A DNA stretch of 64,000 nt from Marchantia polymorpha subsp. ruderalis. Lineage: Eukaryota > Streptophyta > Marchantiopsida > Marchantiales > Marchantiaceae. Below, in pieces: positions 12,501 through 24,462 of the stretch (positions are counted from its first letter, which is position 1; each line of letters begins with the position of its first letter). The notes below the pieces were generated by a model that made no database searches, was not told the origin of the DNA, and saw only the letters and a list, made by a program, of their open reading frames with translations. Location of the stretch: the NCBI GenBank assembly GCA_037833965.1, contig AP031351.1:198501-262500 (forward strand), given 5' to 3'. The translations under genes and the position numbers were made by a program.

Positions 12501-14299
12501 GAGATCATATGGAGTCAAAGCCGAAATATTTGTTTCTCCCTCGATTAGATAATGAAATGATTCCAAATCTGACTGCGGTATATGTACCCATGCTAGACAT
12601 TTTGCCAGTTAGCTTCAGTAATTGTTCGACACATAATCACATCGCTTCTTTTTCACAGCTCCATGTTGATGGTCATTATTTTCCTTTCCGATTTCACTTT
12701 AATTTGATGGGATGTTCAGCAAATACTGAAATTTCGTATCACGTTTGAAATAGGGTCCAACAGTGGGGGATGTAGACGGTGATGGACACACAGATATAGT
12801 TGTTCCAACAACCTCTGGAAGCATTTACGTTTTGAAAGGACAAGACGGTTCACATGTTGGCCCGTATCCTTTTCGCACTCACGGGCGCGTGATGTCCCCT
12901 GCACTTTTGGTCGATCTGAGCAAACGGGGTGCTGAGCGCAAAGGACTGACTATTGCCATTGGATCTTTCGATGGATATTTCTATCTGATTGATGGTCCCA
13001 CGGGCTGTGCGGAGGCGATTGACATCGGGGAGACAACGTGAGTCCCTCTAACCAAGTGAAAGGGGTTGAGACGTGTTCTTTCGTGTTCACTTGACTGAAC
13101 CTATTCGTCGAAGAACACTCTGATGCTCTGCAGGGTTAGACTCCTGATGTTTCGTCTGCGGTGTCTGCAGCTATAGCATGGTACTCGCAGATAATGTGGA
13201 TGGTGGTGACGACCTGGACTTGATAGTTACTACAATGAACGGAAATGTGTACTGTTTTCAGACTCCGGCTCCTCACCACCCACTCAAGGTTTGTTCAATT
13301 TTAAGGAGTATTCAGCAAGAAACCCTTGCTGTAAAGAACTTCGATGCTAGCTTAGATTAGCTTAGCTTACTGTTTATTCTCAAAATCTCCACATGGAACA
13401 TCCGGAAATGGTCTTGCCAAGTTCCTCAGTCGTACTTGGTCTACGCCGAAGGGACTTTGCTCGATTCTGTGTTGATTGTGTTCTTGCATTTTCAGAGATT
13501 GTAAGTGATCATAGTCAGATCATCCTTGTAGTGATATTTCAGTTGCTGGCCACGGCCGTTCTCTTTACGATTGCACTTTCCGGTTGGTTTGGTATGTCCT
13601 CCATAGTAGTTTCATGGTGTCTTTTATTTTAGAATACTATCTGCGAACTGCCGGATAACTTCTGAACTTGGGGTTTGAAATCTTCGACCATTTTGTGGCA
13701 GGCATGGCCGTCGCAGACGCAAGGCAGGAATGTACTGGCGAGTCGGCATCAGCGGGAGGGAATTTTTGTTGTGCCTCGATCGCGAGCATTTCGAGACGAA
13801 GCCGGCGACAGCTTCCATGTAGCTTATGAGATTGTAGATAAATATCGCCCGAATGGGGCGGTCCAAGGGGCCTACCAAGTTAAGGTACAGTACTTTTTTT
13901 TGAGGTTGGTGCTTCGATGGCTTTCTTACTTGGTGTATGGACGACCCTGACCGTATGAATTGGCTGTCTGCTACACAGGTCACGTTGATGACTCCTGGAA
14001 ATTATCGAGGTGAAAAGAGGATTACATACAACTATACTCACGACAACCCTGGACTTTACATAGCCACTTTACCCTGTGTTGCTACACGTACCGGTGGAAC
14101 TGTCCTGGTGGAGATGCTTGACAAAAATTCCCTATACTTCCAGGATGAGTTCGCATTGACCTTTCACATGCATTACTATCGACTTCTCAAGTGGCTTCTG
14201 ACTTTGCCTCTTTTAGGCATGACCGGTATGTTTCTTGTTTTCCGGCCTCAAGAAGGTGCACCTCTTCCATCATTTACGAGAGAAAGACATCAACTCTAG
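6600..14299 (+). CDS. DEX1: DEFECTIVE IN EXINE FORMATION 1 (DEX1), FG-GAP membrane protein
   Basis: Fifteen phase-consistent exons: 6600-6784, 6999-7109, 7341-7423, 8651-8768, 9002-9141, 9963-10052, 10145-10321, 10419-10840, 10947-11017, 11262-11518, 12231-12412, 12754-13037, 13171-13288, 13702-13884, 13979-14299. Together they encode about 913 aa; Arabidopsis DEX1 is about 896. Residues 1-27 form a signal peptide. Calcium-binding FG-GAP loops of the D-x-D/N-x-D-G type occur near 96, 144, 446, 573 and 618. A poorly conserved acidic region spans about 214-430, and one transmembrane helix lies near 877-895 before a short tail. The family is a secretory/plasma-membrane calcium-binding protein needed for primexine and pollen-wall patterning; a bryophyte role would be in the spore wall (inference). 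ATGs at 6564 and 6612 are also in frame; 6600 was chosen because it puts the hydrophobic core near the N terminus. The 6998/6999 acceptor is weak but preserves the conserved reading. Introns 3 (1227 bases) and 5 (821 bases) are long. Confidence 0.93.
6867..6889. repeat. (AT)n microsatellite in DEX1 intron 1
   Basis: A simple alternating AT run lies inside the first intron of DEX1. Similar AT runs occur near 1649, 18262, 22960 and 47611. Confidence 0.8.
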
Positions 14300-16943
14300 A
14301 TATTGGTGTTTCCCTTAACAACTCACAAATTCTTTGGAGGCCATGTAGACAGCTGGGACCTTGCTCGAGGAGAAACACATCTGAAAAGTGTGTTTCAGCA
14401 AGATGGCCGTAGTTGGTTCCTCATTTACTCTTTCCTAGACCATGTTTGGTAGCTAGTAGATTATCTATTCAACCAGATACAAAGAAACAAAGATTCATGT
14501 CTCAAGGTAGCCTCAAAAGACTGCGGTGTCAGCTTCCGCCGATGTATTTTGTCCTCGCGACTTATTTCAGCAGTCACGCCGGTAACAAGAAATGAAATTT
14601 CAACTTAACAAGAAGTTTGTCAAATGTTTCATACGCGAGAAGGTCGAGCAATGTGTGTTACTCAAACCTGATATGACTTGGGATAAAGGTAGTGACGGGT
14701 TTCTTGGTTGAGACTCGAAGGTTAGAGCGAAACTAAATTCGAAAGAATTCGTTCTAGAAGAGACATGCAGTTGTCTTCTCCCCAGCTGTTGCGCAAGCAC
14801 TCGGAACCCAGGCCGAGAGATTCATGCTGTTTACGCAGTAATAAGCAAATTGTAAAGGGTGTTACACAGTAGCAAAGTACATGTCTATTATGGCGTAAAT
14901 GGGAAAATAGTCATAATGGAAAGAGTGTTCTTTATGCATCAAGGCCACAGTCAATTAGCAATAGGTTGGAGAAAATTACTTGATGGGCCCAGTGAAACTC
15001 AAAACACATAACGGGACCAACAGGTTTTATTTTTACCGGACGGGACCCCACCGACAGTAATGTGCCAGTACTATCTAGGGTTATTTCGAGTAGAACATGA
15101 AGTCACTGCAAGACCATATCCGGAGTATTTCATACTCATGGTGCCCGTCATTTTCTTAGAGCCATTTTCGTAGACATGGCTGCGAACTAGTAGCGAAAAT
15201 ACTCTGGCCCGACAGTGGCGAACACTCCCCACTCTATAGAGCAAATCAGTAGATTATAAGAACATGGCTTACGGTGGCCGTCGAATGGGGTCCCATCGGA
15301 GAAAATGAAACCTGATGGGTCTCTTCAAGACGGATTGAGTTTCCAAGGGTTCCAAGTAATTTCCTCCAATAGGTCGTGATTTTAAATTTGCATGTACGCA
15401 AATTCCACAAGGCTCGTTTTACTGGGATACTCATAACTGAGATTGCAGGTTGCCCGCTTGTAGATTATACTACAATACTACTATGATTATATTACTATCA
15501 TATTACTTGTTAAACTCCGCAATTACGCTAAGTTGTTAACGAGTGGCATTCTTTTGTGTGAGGTGTGTATTAGTTGCTCTGGTGTCAATTTTGTGGAGGC
15601 TACAAACTGCCCAAGTTAAGCCTCAAATTGGAGGCCACAACCGTCGACGACTTGCGTCGACCATATATTCCAAGGTAGCATCCAATTGCGAGCCAAAAGG
15701 TCGCACACGTGGATGCTGACTCGTGAGGAATGGCGGGACAGCGCACTCTTGTGGGTGCCGAGTTCCCAAAGCGATCGATGAAATGATTCCGCAGAAGCTC
15801 CCGGGTCTTGCGAACGTGGACGCCACGTGGTCAGTGCAACTCAGCAAGACGTCGAGTCAATGGAGCTCGCACGAATGTGCCAACTGGTGGGCGAAGAAGC
15901 CTCCGCAACCACGTGTCAGAAGCTCTGAGTCCGACAAGTCAGGGATGCTGGATTCCCGAAGAATCACGGAAAGTTCTTCCGACAAAGCCCGAATCTCTGA
16001 CGACGACGACGACGAGACCTGCGAGGCTGGGGCAAAATCCGCACCATCTTCTGATCGAAGCTCTGTTGTATCCACTTGTTCGTAGAGCCAGGAAAGACGA
16101 CAGTTGGGAGAATTCGGAGAAATCGCAGCAGCTGCAGATCGGAGCTCTCTCTTCAGTCAGTCATATAGGCAGGAAAGAAGGAAGAGCGTGGGAAATCGGC
16201 TCAATTCGGAAATTTGTGAAGAAGGCTTTCGAAGAACAATGTCCGAGCTGCGCAAGGACATGATTGTGAACAGGTGGGTGATCATTTCGCCGCGCAGAGG
16301 CAAGAGACCGCATGACTTCACCGCCGAGACAAAGCCGTGCATACAGCCTGGTCCGTGTGCCTTCTGCCCGACTCACGAGCATGAGACGGGTCCGGAGACG
16401 CTGGCATTCCGAGACGGCGACAAGACGGACGGGCCGTGCTGGAGGGTGCGAGTCGTGGAGAACAAGTACCCGGCCGTCTCCGTCGATATGGAGCCCTCCG
16501 ATGGATTGTGTAAATCGGACTGCGGAATCTTCGAGGGATGCACAATGCCAGGGTTCGGATCACACGAAGTGGTGATCGAAACGCCGGACCACGATTCCAC
16601 GTTTGCCCAGCTCCCCGTCTCGCAAATCGAGGAGATTTTCAAAGCTTACCAGAGTCGCATCGAGCACCTCCGGCAAGACACACGATTCAAGTTCGTTCAG
16701 GTACTCCAATCTTCTGCCGCCCAGTTCTCATTCTGTTCAGACTTTCCAGAGGTCACGAGCCTCTGTTTGCCGCCAAAGGAAGGGCGATCGAAACGAGCGC
16801 CGCAGTTCTTCGTTGCTTTCAGGCTATGCGAAAAAAATTGTGTCATCTGCCATGCCCCCACCATGTCATTTGTTTCCTCCAAGGCAAGTCCGCCCGCCAT
16901 TGCCATATCATATGGTCGTCGGAAAGAAAGGAAGACGGAAGGA
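7471..16943 (+). repeat. left copy of a near-identical direct repeat (offset 47,057)
   Basis: From 7471 onward this sequence recurs from 54528 to the window end. All reading frames recur at exactly 47,057 bases distance, so there is no net insertion or deletion. The only difference I saw is T at 8757 against C at 55814, silent in a valine codon of DEX1 exon 4. The repeat starts inside DEX1 intron 3. Only 9.47 kb of the right copy is visible, so its true length is unknown. The simplest reading is a tandem duplication of 7471-54527. Confidence 0.95.
14300..16238 (+). other. DEX1 3' region and ADP-glucose phosphorylase leader
   Basis: This spacer of 1.94 kb lies between two plus-strand genes. 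It should hold the DEX1 3' untranslated region, followed by the promoter and leader of the next gene; the last 600 bases become GC-richer. The plus-strand frames at 15723-16085 and 15808-16238 run over a (gac)n stretch near 16000-16015 and match nothing I know. They may be upstream open frames in the leader. Confidence 0.5.
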
Positions 16944-17623
16944 GTTTCTGAATTTGTGTGAAGAGCAGGTTTTCAAAAATCACGGCAATGCGGCCGGAGC
17001 GTCGATGTCTCATTCACACAGTCAGATCATCGCTCTACCCATCGTCACCCGGGCTATGGAGGAAGACATCGCCGGCTCCAAAAGTTATTTCGATGCCAAT
17101 GAAAGATGCGTTCTGTGCGACATTCTTTACCAGGATACATGTCTCAACAAGGACCGGTTGATCGACGAGACGCCAGTCGCCATCACCATCTGCCCTTATG
17201 CTCCCAGATTCCCTTACGAGACCTGGCTCATCCCGCGCTCCCACAACTCCAATTTCGGCACCGTCCCCGCTCACGAGGTACCGTAATCGATCCCTTTCAT
17301 GCCTTGCTCACGAATTCGTTCTAGCGGCCATTGTCGGGAGACTGACATTGCGTGGGGGACAGATCAAAGGACTGGCGGAGCTGATCAAGACCACGCTGCT
17401 CAAGATGGACGAGGCCTTCGACCATCCGCCGTTCAATTTCATGCTGCACACGGCTCCGTTGCGGGACTGTACCGATTTGCCCTACTACCACTGGTACATG
17501 CGAATCGTCCCGCATCTCATCACGCTGGCCGGCTTCGAGCTCGGCAGCGACTGTCATATCAACCCCGTAGCTCCTGAAGACGCCGCCCGAGTTCTGAGAG
17601 AGACGACGTTGACGAGTGACTGA
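16239..17623 (+). CDS. ADP-glucose phosphorylase / GalT-like nucleotidyltransferase
   Basis: Three exons (16239-16700, 16969-17277, 17363-17623) encode 343 aa, close to the 351 aa of Arabidopsis At5g18200. That protein was first annotated as galactose-1-phosphate uridylyltransferase and was later shown to be an ADP-glucose phosphorylase. The zinc site of this HIT/GalT fold is visible as CAFC at Cys40-Cys43, His118 in ETPDHD, and His169. The HxHxQ active-site motif is His169-x-His171-x-Gln173, His171 being the nucleophile by homology. Spacing matches the Arabidopsis residues 63/66/133/184/186. NKYPAV (75-80) and PYETWLIPRSH are further family signatures. No targeting peptide precedes the conserved N terminus, so it is probably cytosolic. 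The 268-base first intron stays open in frame until 16961, so retention would add residues before a stop. A near-identical partial copy starts at 63296. Confidence 0.92.
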
Positions 17624-17645
17624 CTGACTGACTGACTGACTGACT
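17617..17645. repeat. (TGAC)n microsatellite overlapping the stop codon
   Basis: About seven units of tgac run from the last sense codons of the ADP-glucose phosphorylase gene into its 3' untranslated region. The stop TGA at 17621-17623 lies within the run, and repeated in-frame TGA-like units follow it. Confidence 0.85.
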
Positions 17646-18579
17646 GCGCAGTCCGCGCACTCCTGCCCTCGTACAGTCGATGCCGCCGACCACGGTGCTG
17701 TGATTCACTGACCGCCAAACTATGTCTGGGCTCGTGGTTGCAGTTTTTAAGTGACTGGATACATTCCTTTCGAATGTAGGTTCTATCAAAGGGGTCTCAT
17801 TCCCCTGATCATGGTATCACACAGCCTAGAACTCAGGACAGGAATCATGGATAATATGACCTGCAGAACCTTCATATCAAACCGATTCTTTATCTCGAAT
17901 ACATTAGATATGCACAAGATTACAGACTCTTTAAATCTTTTACTCCCATTCACGAGTTTCTGACCGAGGAATTTTGACCTTTCAAATCTTGCTGTTACAT
18001 TAGGGGTTCAGTTCGACTAATTAGAAAAATCAGCTTTTTGTTTCTTGAGGTTCCAACTTTACTTGGAAGTTTTGATAGTTATGTACAGTACTACATGTAC
18101 AAATTCATTGTGACGCAATATTATCAAGTAGTAAGATAAGTTGAAATAAAATTTCAAAGTACTTTGATTGAGTTGTACAATTTTCATGGAAAATTTACAT
18201 TTTCCATGCAAACACTGAATTATACACTTAATACTATTATCCGATATTTAAAAATTGCTTACATATATATATATATATATATTAATTAAAGTATAGTGAT
18301 CACGTCATAACGAAAATAAATAAATGCTATATGTATAAATTCATATCTATAAATTTCACATTTAAATAACACATATTAGTTTTTGTTTCAATCCAATCCA
18401 AATGTTATAAACTAACTTGATTAACATAAAAAAACATACATTAAATATAAATTTACGTTTACATTTTAACTATATTTATTAAATGTATAAAATTATTACT
18501 ACTTTAAACAAAAACTTAAAATCAATGTCTATTTATATCACGTAAAAAATTATCCAAATAAGAAATATAAAACATATCC

Positions 18580-19222
18580 CACAACCTTCAGTCAGCTTAA
18601 ATCTCAATTTTGTCTCTACATCTCACTAACTGTAAGTAAAACAATGAGTTTTGGCTCAAAGACGCAGCTCAACCTGCAGATGGCTACAGACGTTCAACTG
18701 AGTGACTAGATGCCGGAAGGTAGACAAATGTGTGCTATTGAATGGAAGGCAGAAGAATGTTCAACAGTTTGTGGAGACGCACCCACGATGACGAGGAGGA
18801 GAAATAGTTCGACAAGGATGATTCTCTTGACATAGACTGGGATCGCGCTAAATTTCATCATGGTGATATCGAACTTACGGAATGATGTCAACATGAGATC
18901 ATACAAAAAGATGTCCACAAAATCCTCTGCACTGGTTTAGGATGCACCTGCCACACTTTCTCTATGCTTAAACTGGTTCAAGCCTCAACGACACCCAGTG
19001 TACATTTGGATGTTTTGTTGACCTCCAGGTATTTATGAGAAAATTAAATAAACCAAATCAAAGGAGTGTGGACCGACTTTGGGGTCATCCCATCCTTATA
19101 GAGAAATTTCTGAGCGCGTTTCCACCTTGAGCAAACTGTGGTCAACCACACGGCATCCAACTGGATCTGAACTAGTTATCTGCTAGACCAGAAGTTATAG
19201 ATGACAGATGCCATTTTCAAAG
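18580..19222 (+). repeat. left arm of a long inverted repeat
   Basis: About 643 bases that recur in inverted orientation at 20786-21414. The outer end reads cacaaccttc and the inner end ccattttcaaag; both are mirrored in the other arm. The arms differ by many substitutions and small gaps, so the copy is old. It contains minus-strand frame 18706-18918, whose C-terminal half closely matches a plus-strand frame in the right arm. Confidence 0.85.
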
Positions 19223-19794
19223 ATCTCTTGTCGACTCAAAGCATATTTCGTCGTCAAAAGTCAATTCTAACTTATACGGCGTACACACGTTCCTTGAAGT
19301 ACAGTAGTCAGTGTGACTACGACTGAAGTGAATTCTAAGGTCGTAGTCCGCACAGAAAACTAAGCCACTGCTTACTCAATGCCGTATATGTGGACATGCA
19401 GACCAAGCCACTTGCTTCTGATCATCCTTTTTAGTCAAAACTTCGGAATACTCGAAGGGGCTTGTCCTCAGATCTAATGATCATATCTTCATATCAGACC
19501 GCCTGAGCAAGCTTATGTACTGTACTTTGCACCTTGAGGTTACGAGTGAACAGGTCAGGTCACTACTTTGGACTAGGCTGCTGGCTCGAACAAAGGCTTC
19601 AGGCCAAAGCTGCATGGATGCAGTAGGATCAGTCATTCCTCAGTCGGTTGGGGCAGACACGATGCAGGTCTGACCTTAATTCCAGGACATAAGATTCTAC
19701 CATTTGCAAAACCTTCCTGCTTCTAGTATATGGAAATCTCGTGGGAGGAAGGACAATTGAGCCACCAACGAATTAGTGCAATACCCAGGCTACT

Positions 19795-19836
19795 GGTGCG
19801 AGTCCATGGCAGCAGGCTGCCCGTTGGACTTGCACC
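19795..19836. repeat. GC-rich hairpin inside the inverted-repeat element
   Basis: The segment beginning ggtgcgagtcca at 19795 pairs with tggacttgcacc at 19825-19836. An inner tggcagc/gctgcc pairing leaves a tiny loop. It sits in a short GC-rich patch of the spacer. It is not a recognisable tRNA or microRNA precursor. Confidence 0.6.
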
Positions 19837-20785
19837 CGTGAGAGAAATTAGATCAATATCGTAAGTGTGGAGGAACCTCTTATCATAAACATATTTTACG
19901 AATGGATTGTGACATGAAATGTCACTATAGTTGATATCAATAAGATATATATTTACATAAATTTTGAATATAAAATCTATATGAAAGGATCTGTTGATTT
20001 TGCAGATAAATATCAAAATTGATTGATTTGAAGAATAAATTTGTAAATTATAAAATATTTCAAAAATAAACTATACTATATGACTAATTCATGAAAATAA
20101 AATTATTTTCAAAAATGTATATAAAATTTTCTCATTATGTTAAAATATTATATGGATGATATACTAAGTATGACAACTTTGATAAATCTAACTTAATTAT
20201 AGATATAAATGTTCATGAAAACAAATGAAAAGTTGTGCTTGAAAGATCACAAATTCCGAAATATTTATTATCAAAATGATTATTTAAAAAAGTTTTTGAA
20301 AATATAATAATACTTTACAGATTTTAAAGAGCATAACTGCAATTCCACCATCAATTTTATTATAAAAAATGAAATAATTCTATTATGTTTTGGTCAAGAT
20401 GTAGTCTTATACAACTCTAAGCTAAACATGTTAGGATGATTTTTGTTTTGTATGAAAAATAATCATTTGAAAATTATGAATATTTCTTTCAAAATTTTGT
20501 ATATTATGATAATTAATAACTTGAGTGATCAACTCCGAACTCTCCTTATAATGCAGATTAGTTTCTTGTATGCAAATGTCTCCACAGTACAAAAGACTAT
20601 GTCAGAAGCATCGGGGCGTGCTGAAAAAGGGGAAAGGCAATTGACTATTGCGAAGCAAACAGCAATCTTCGGTAGTGCATGAAACACCACGCCTCAACAT
20701 TCAACTCGCGTAACCTAAATTCAAGGGTATCATAACCCCAAGGACGAATAATTGACGCGATAAAGAGGTGAATCAACGTCGGAAC

Positions 20786-21414
20786 CTTTGAAAATGGCAT
20801 ATATCATATATAAATTCTGATCTAGCAGACAACTAGTTCAAATCCACTTGGATGCCGTGTGGTTGACCACAGTTGGCCCAAAGGTGGAAACGCGCTCAGA
20901 AATTTAACTAGAAGGATGGGAAGACCCCAAAGTCGGTCCACACTTCTTTGATTTGGTCTATTTAATCTTCTCATAAGTACCTGGATCTCAACCAAACATT
21001 CAAACGCACACTGGTTGTCGTTGAGGCTTGAATCAATTTGAGCATAGAGAAAGTGTGAGCAGGTGCCATCCAAAACAGTGCATAGGATTTTGTGGAAATC
21101 TTTTGCATGATCTCATGTTGATGTCATGCCGTAAGTTCGATATCAACATGATGAAATGTGGCGCGATCCCACTCTATGTCTGTGAGCTATTTCTCCTTCT
21201 CGTCATCGTGGGTGCGTCTCCACAAACTGTTGAACAATCTTCTGCCTTCCATTCTATGGCACAGATTTGCCTACCTTCCGGCATCTAATCACTCAGTTGA
21301 ACTTCTGTAGTCATCTGCAGGTTGAGCTGCGTCTTTGAGCCAAATTTCATTGTTTAATTTACAGTCAGTGAGATGTAGAGACAAAAGTGAGTTTTAAGCT
21401 GACGGAAGGTTGTG
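20786..21414 (-). repeat. right arm of the long inverted repeat
   Basis: About 629 bases, reverse-complementary to 18580-19222. The frame ending at 21288 shares with the left arm the motif VIVGASPQTVE and the ending ICLPSGI. A gap of four codons between the arms leaves the frame intact. I recognise no protein family in it. Confidence 0.85.
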
Positions 21415-24071
21415 TGACCGAACTGGATTGTGTCATTGATACTGAGGATATTTTGGTACAAAACCAGGTGACTCATTTATCGATTCAAAGGTGAGAATCT
21501 TGTTCCCGTTCGACTAAAGTGATTTTTATGCGCCTACTTTGCTCTTTTGTAGATCCTGCAATGGCGTGTCAGTTCAGACACAAGCATAGACGTGAAATCG
21601 AAATTCTTGCGGTTTACTGACACAGACATGAATTGAGCACAAATACGATTGACGAGTTTGATACCAAACTCGTCAGTTCGTCTTTCTATCATCGTTCCAG
21701 CGTCTATGTGTCTAATACGCTAAGCACGACTGCTCGCTGCTTGCAAATAACATTGAGACATTTGCTTCTAAACCCGCTGCAGGATTTTGGAGCTTCCGAA
21801 GATATAGAGAGAAGTTCACATTCTGGATTTGCTCCTCCAGATGAAGCCATCATGAAGCCTTTTGCAGTCCAAGGGCAACAATATCATAGTTGAAGGAGAC
21901 TGACACAACAGACACCAGTCGACCCTGCGCCACCCGCATCGTCTTCCGTGCCACCACCAAATAAATAAGAGATAAATCTTCTGCTCTGTTCAAAGAAGTT
22001 TAGAGAGCGCTGCACAAGCTACTGGATTATGTAGCACATTGTACTTCTTACAGTACCTATAGACAATTTTCAACATCGATGTACTGTGCTCTCGAAAAGC
22101 TCAAATTAGATAATGAATTTCACATAGAAATAATTGGGAGAAACAAAAACTTTAATCAAGAAATACATCTACATAAAAGCACGAATGTAAACAGTATATG
22201 AATCAATTACATTTCTTACAATCTACATTATCACTTATTTGATATTGTTATCATAAAATAATATATATTTTACTACTTTGATTATAATTATGATTCCAAT
22301 ATAATATAAAACTGAAAATATTATTATCAATTTTTAAAAAAATATTTTTGTGAATTATGCTACTTAAATTTGTAATTAAAAAAAATTAAGAAAACAAACA
22401 CTTTGTTTACATTGAAAGTATATGATTTGAAACGTTAAGCTATAATCTCAAAAATGTAACAATTTTATAAACAATTGCTATAAAAATTATCAATTTTTTT
22501 CATCACTATTAAAAAATGAATCCCTATAATATTGTGTATATATTAACAAATAAATTAGCTAAATTAATCATTATTCAATTAACTAAGATTAATCAATTCA
22601 AACCACTTCCTTTTTCCAATTAATAGATTTAAAAACGGATGCTATATGAACATGTATTTCAAAAACTTTGTGCAATAAAGTGCAAAAAATAAATCTCATA
22701 AAATAGGTTTGATTTATTGATATAAATTTAAAAGTTGAATAACCAACTCTTCACTTTTGTTATTTAACTACATTTTGTACATGACATGCTTTCTTTGACA
22801 TAAAAAAGATAGAACGTAGATAGATGTAAAACTTTTGTAGATTCAATGTACTATTTGATTGACTTGGATGAATTCGTAAGTTTTTTGAAAAAATATATTT
22901 ATATTTATTTGAGGATGAAATTATTACAAAAATTATATTCTCTAAGATTATTGAAATATGTATATATATATATATAATCATATAGAAATTATTTAAATTT
23001 AAATATAAACATAATACGATGTGCTTCAGATTAAAATTTGCTAAAAATTGATCAGATAATCAAGTTTATATGCAAAGTGCAATGAAAATTGTAAAGTGTA
23101 CTTTCATATATTTGAGGAAATTGAAATTTATCAAATTTTTATTTAATTATCATTTAATTATCTTTTTTGTAAAATTGATATTTATTATCGATTTTATATA
23201 AAAAATCCATATTTTCATTTTTTTAAGATGAATTAATTGGTTGATAACTAGTTTATAAAAAATGGATAACCTAATTTACTTCCAAAATTGAAAATATGTT
23301 CATTAGCATATGTAGAAAGAGTATTTATTTGTTAAAACGTACATCTTATTATTAATTTAATATTATTAACGTACAAATTAATAAAACATATTACATTTTC
23401 TAATGTAAAAAATTATTTTTTTTTGTAATATAATGAAAACATAATGAAATAATCATCCAAAATATCATTATCAAATATCAATATTTATATGCAAGCATGG
23501 TTATATTGGTCATTTTCTTTTTTTCATGTAAATGAGCTTAATTTATTATCTAAAAATAATAATTTTGGTTAATTTTGGTTCCTCAAAAAATTTATTTTAG
23601 ACGAATTTAGTCTACTAAAAATTTTAATTTAGCCAAATTTTAATACAAATTGATTACTTAGCATTTATCAATGCTCAAACTATTATATATAAAACAATTG
23701 TTTATCCTGCATAACTACTATAATCTAAAGGTTGATAATCTTTTGCAAAACAAAATTGACAAATCAGAATCTATAATATTGGTTCAAGGAAAATACGGTG
23801 GAATTACATCACAATAATACATCAAATTCAAAAATCTAGCATCAAATGAAAATCAGTCATTTTTGAAACTTGATAAGCTAGAAAGTGAATTGAGTAGGCA
23901 TTTAATCATTGACTCACATCTATGAACATAACATGGATTAGAGCTTTGTGCTCATCATTTATGATATCCATACGACTTGATAAAATACTCTAATTGAAAA
24001 GCATGTTGTTGAATCTTTTGAAAAAAATCTACTTAATTGTCCATAAGGTTTTGTAATAAGTAATCAAGAGC

Positions 24072-24462
24072 TGTAACCATCTTTAGTTAGTTAAAAGTAA
24101 AGTAAAAGTTATACAAGATTGAATATAGTAGATGGTAGTGAAATATTTACAGTGTGACTTCAGTAATCCTTGTGTTAGTTGATAACAACATGTAATCAAT
24201 TCGTGTGCTTGTTAGTGATGGATTGAATATACTAGTTGATGTGTTAGTTAGAAGCGACACGTAAGCAATTTGTGTGCTCATTAGATAAAGCCGCCATGTC
24301 ATCAATCCACGATGAGTCGATTGGATGATGGAAAGAATATCTCATCTTCTTGTATGTGTTTGAAATATCTATATAAGTAAAAGTATAACCATTCATGTTA
24401 TTTCATCTTCAGAGTTTATATTTCATCTTTGAGTGAGCTTCTCTCTTAACCATAGTGTTACA
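24072..24462 (+). repeat. 5' LTR of a decayed LTR retrotransposon
   Basis: This 391-bp segment starts tgtaaccatctttagttagt and ends tagtgttaca, giving the usual TG...CA ends. It is related along its length to 26022-26429. A TATA-like tatataag lies at 24370-24376. The R/U5 part (cttcagagttta ... gagtgagcttctctct) is the best-conserved stretch between the two LTRs. Many differences are C-to-T or G-to-A, as expected from methylated-cytosine decay. Confidence 0.75.

Larger units (their letters stand above)
18580..21414. mobile_element. 2.8-kb element with about 630-bp terminal inverted repeats
   Basis: Two long inverted arms enclose about 1.56 kb of mostly AT-rich spacer with no recognisable transposase. 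Long terminal inverted repeats of this size are typical of foldback or Mutator-like DNA transposons, so this would be a non-autonomous or decayed member (inference). The flanking bases do not show a convincing 9-bp target-site duplication. An inverted segmental duplication is the alternative. Confidence 0.5.

Noticed and set aside
20822..20850. tRNA T-arm-like sequence (agttcaaatcca)
   Set aside because: No matching anticodon or D arm at the required spacing, and the same sequence occurs in the other arm of the inverted repeat.
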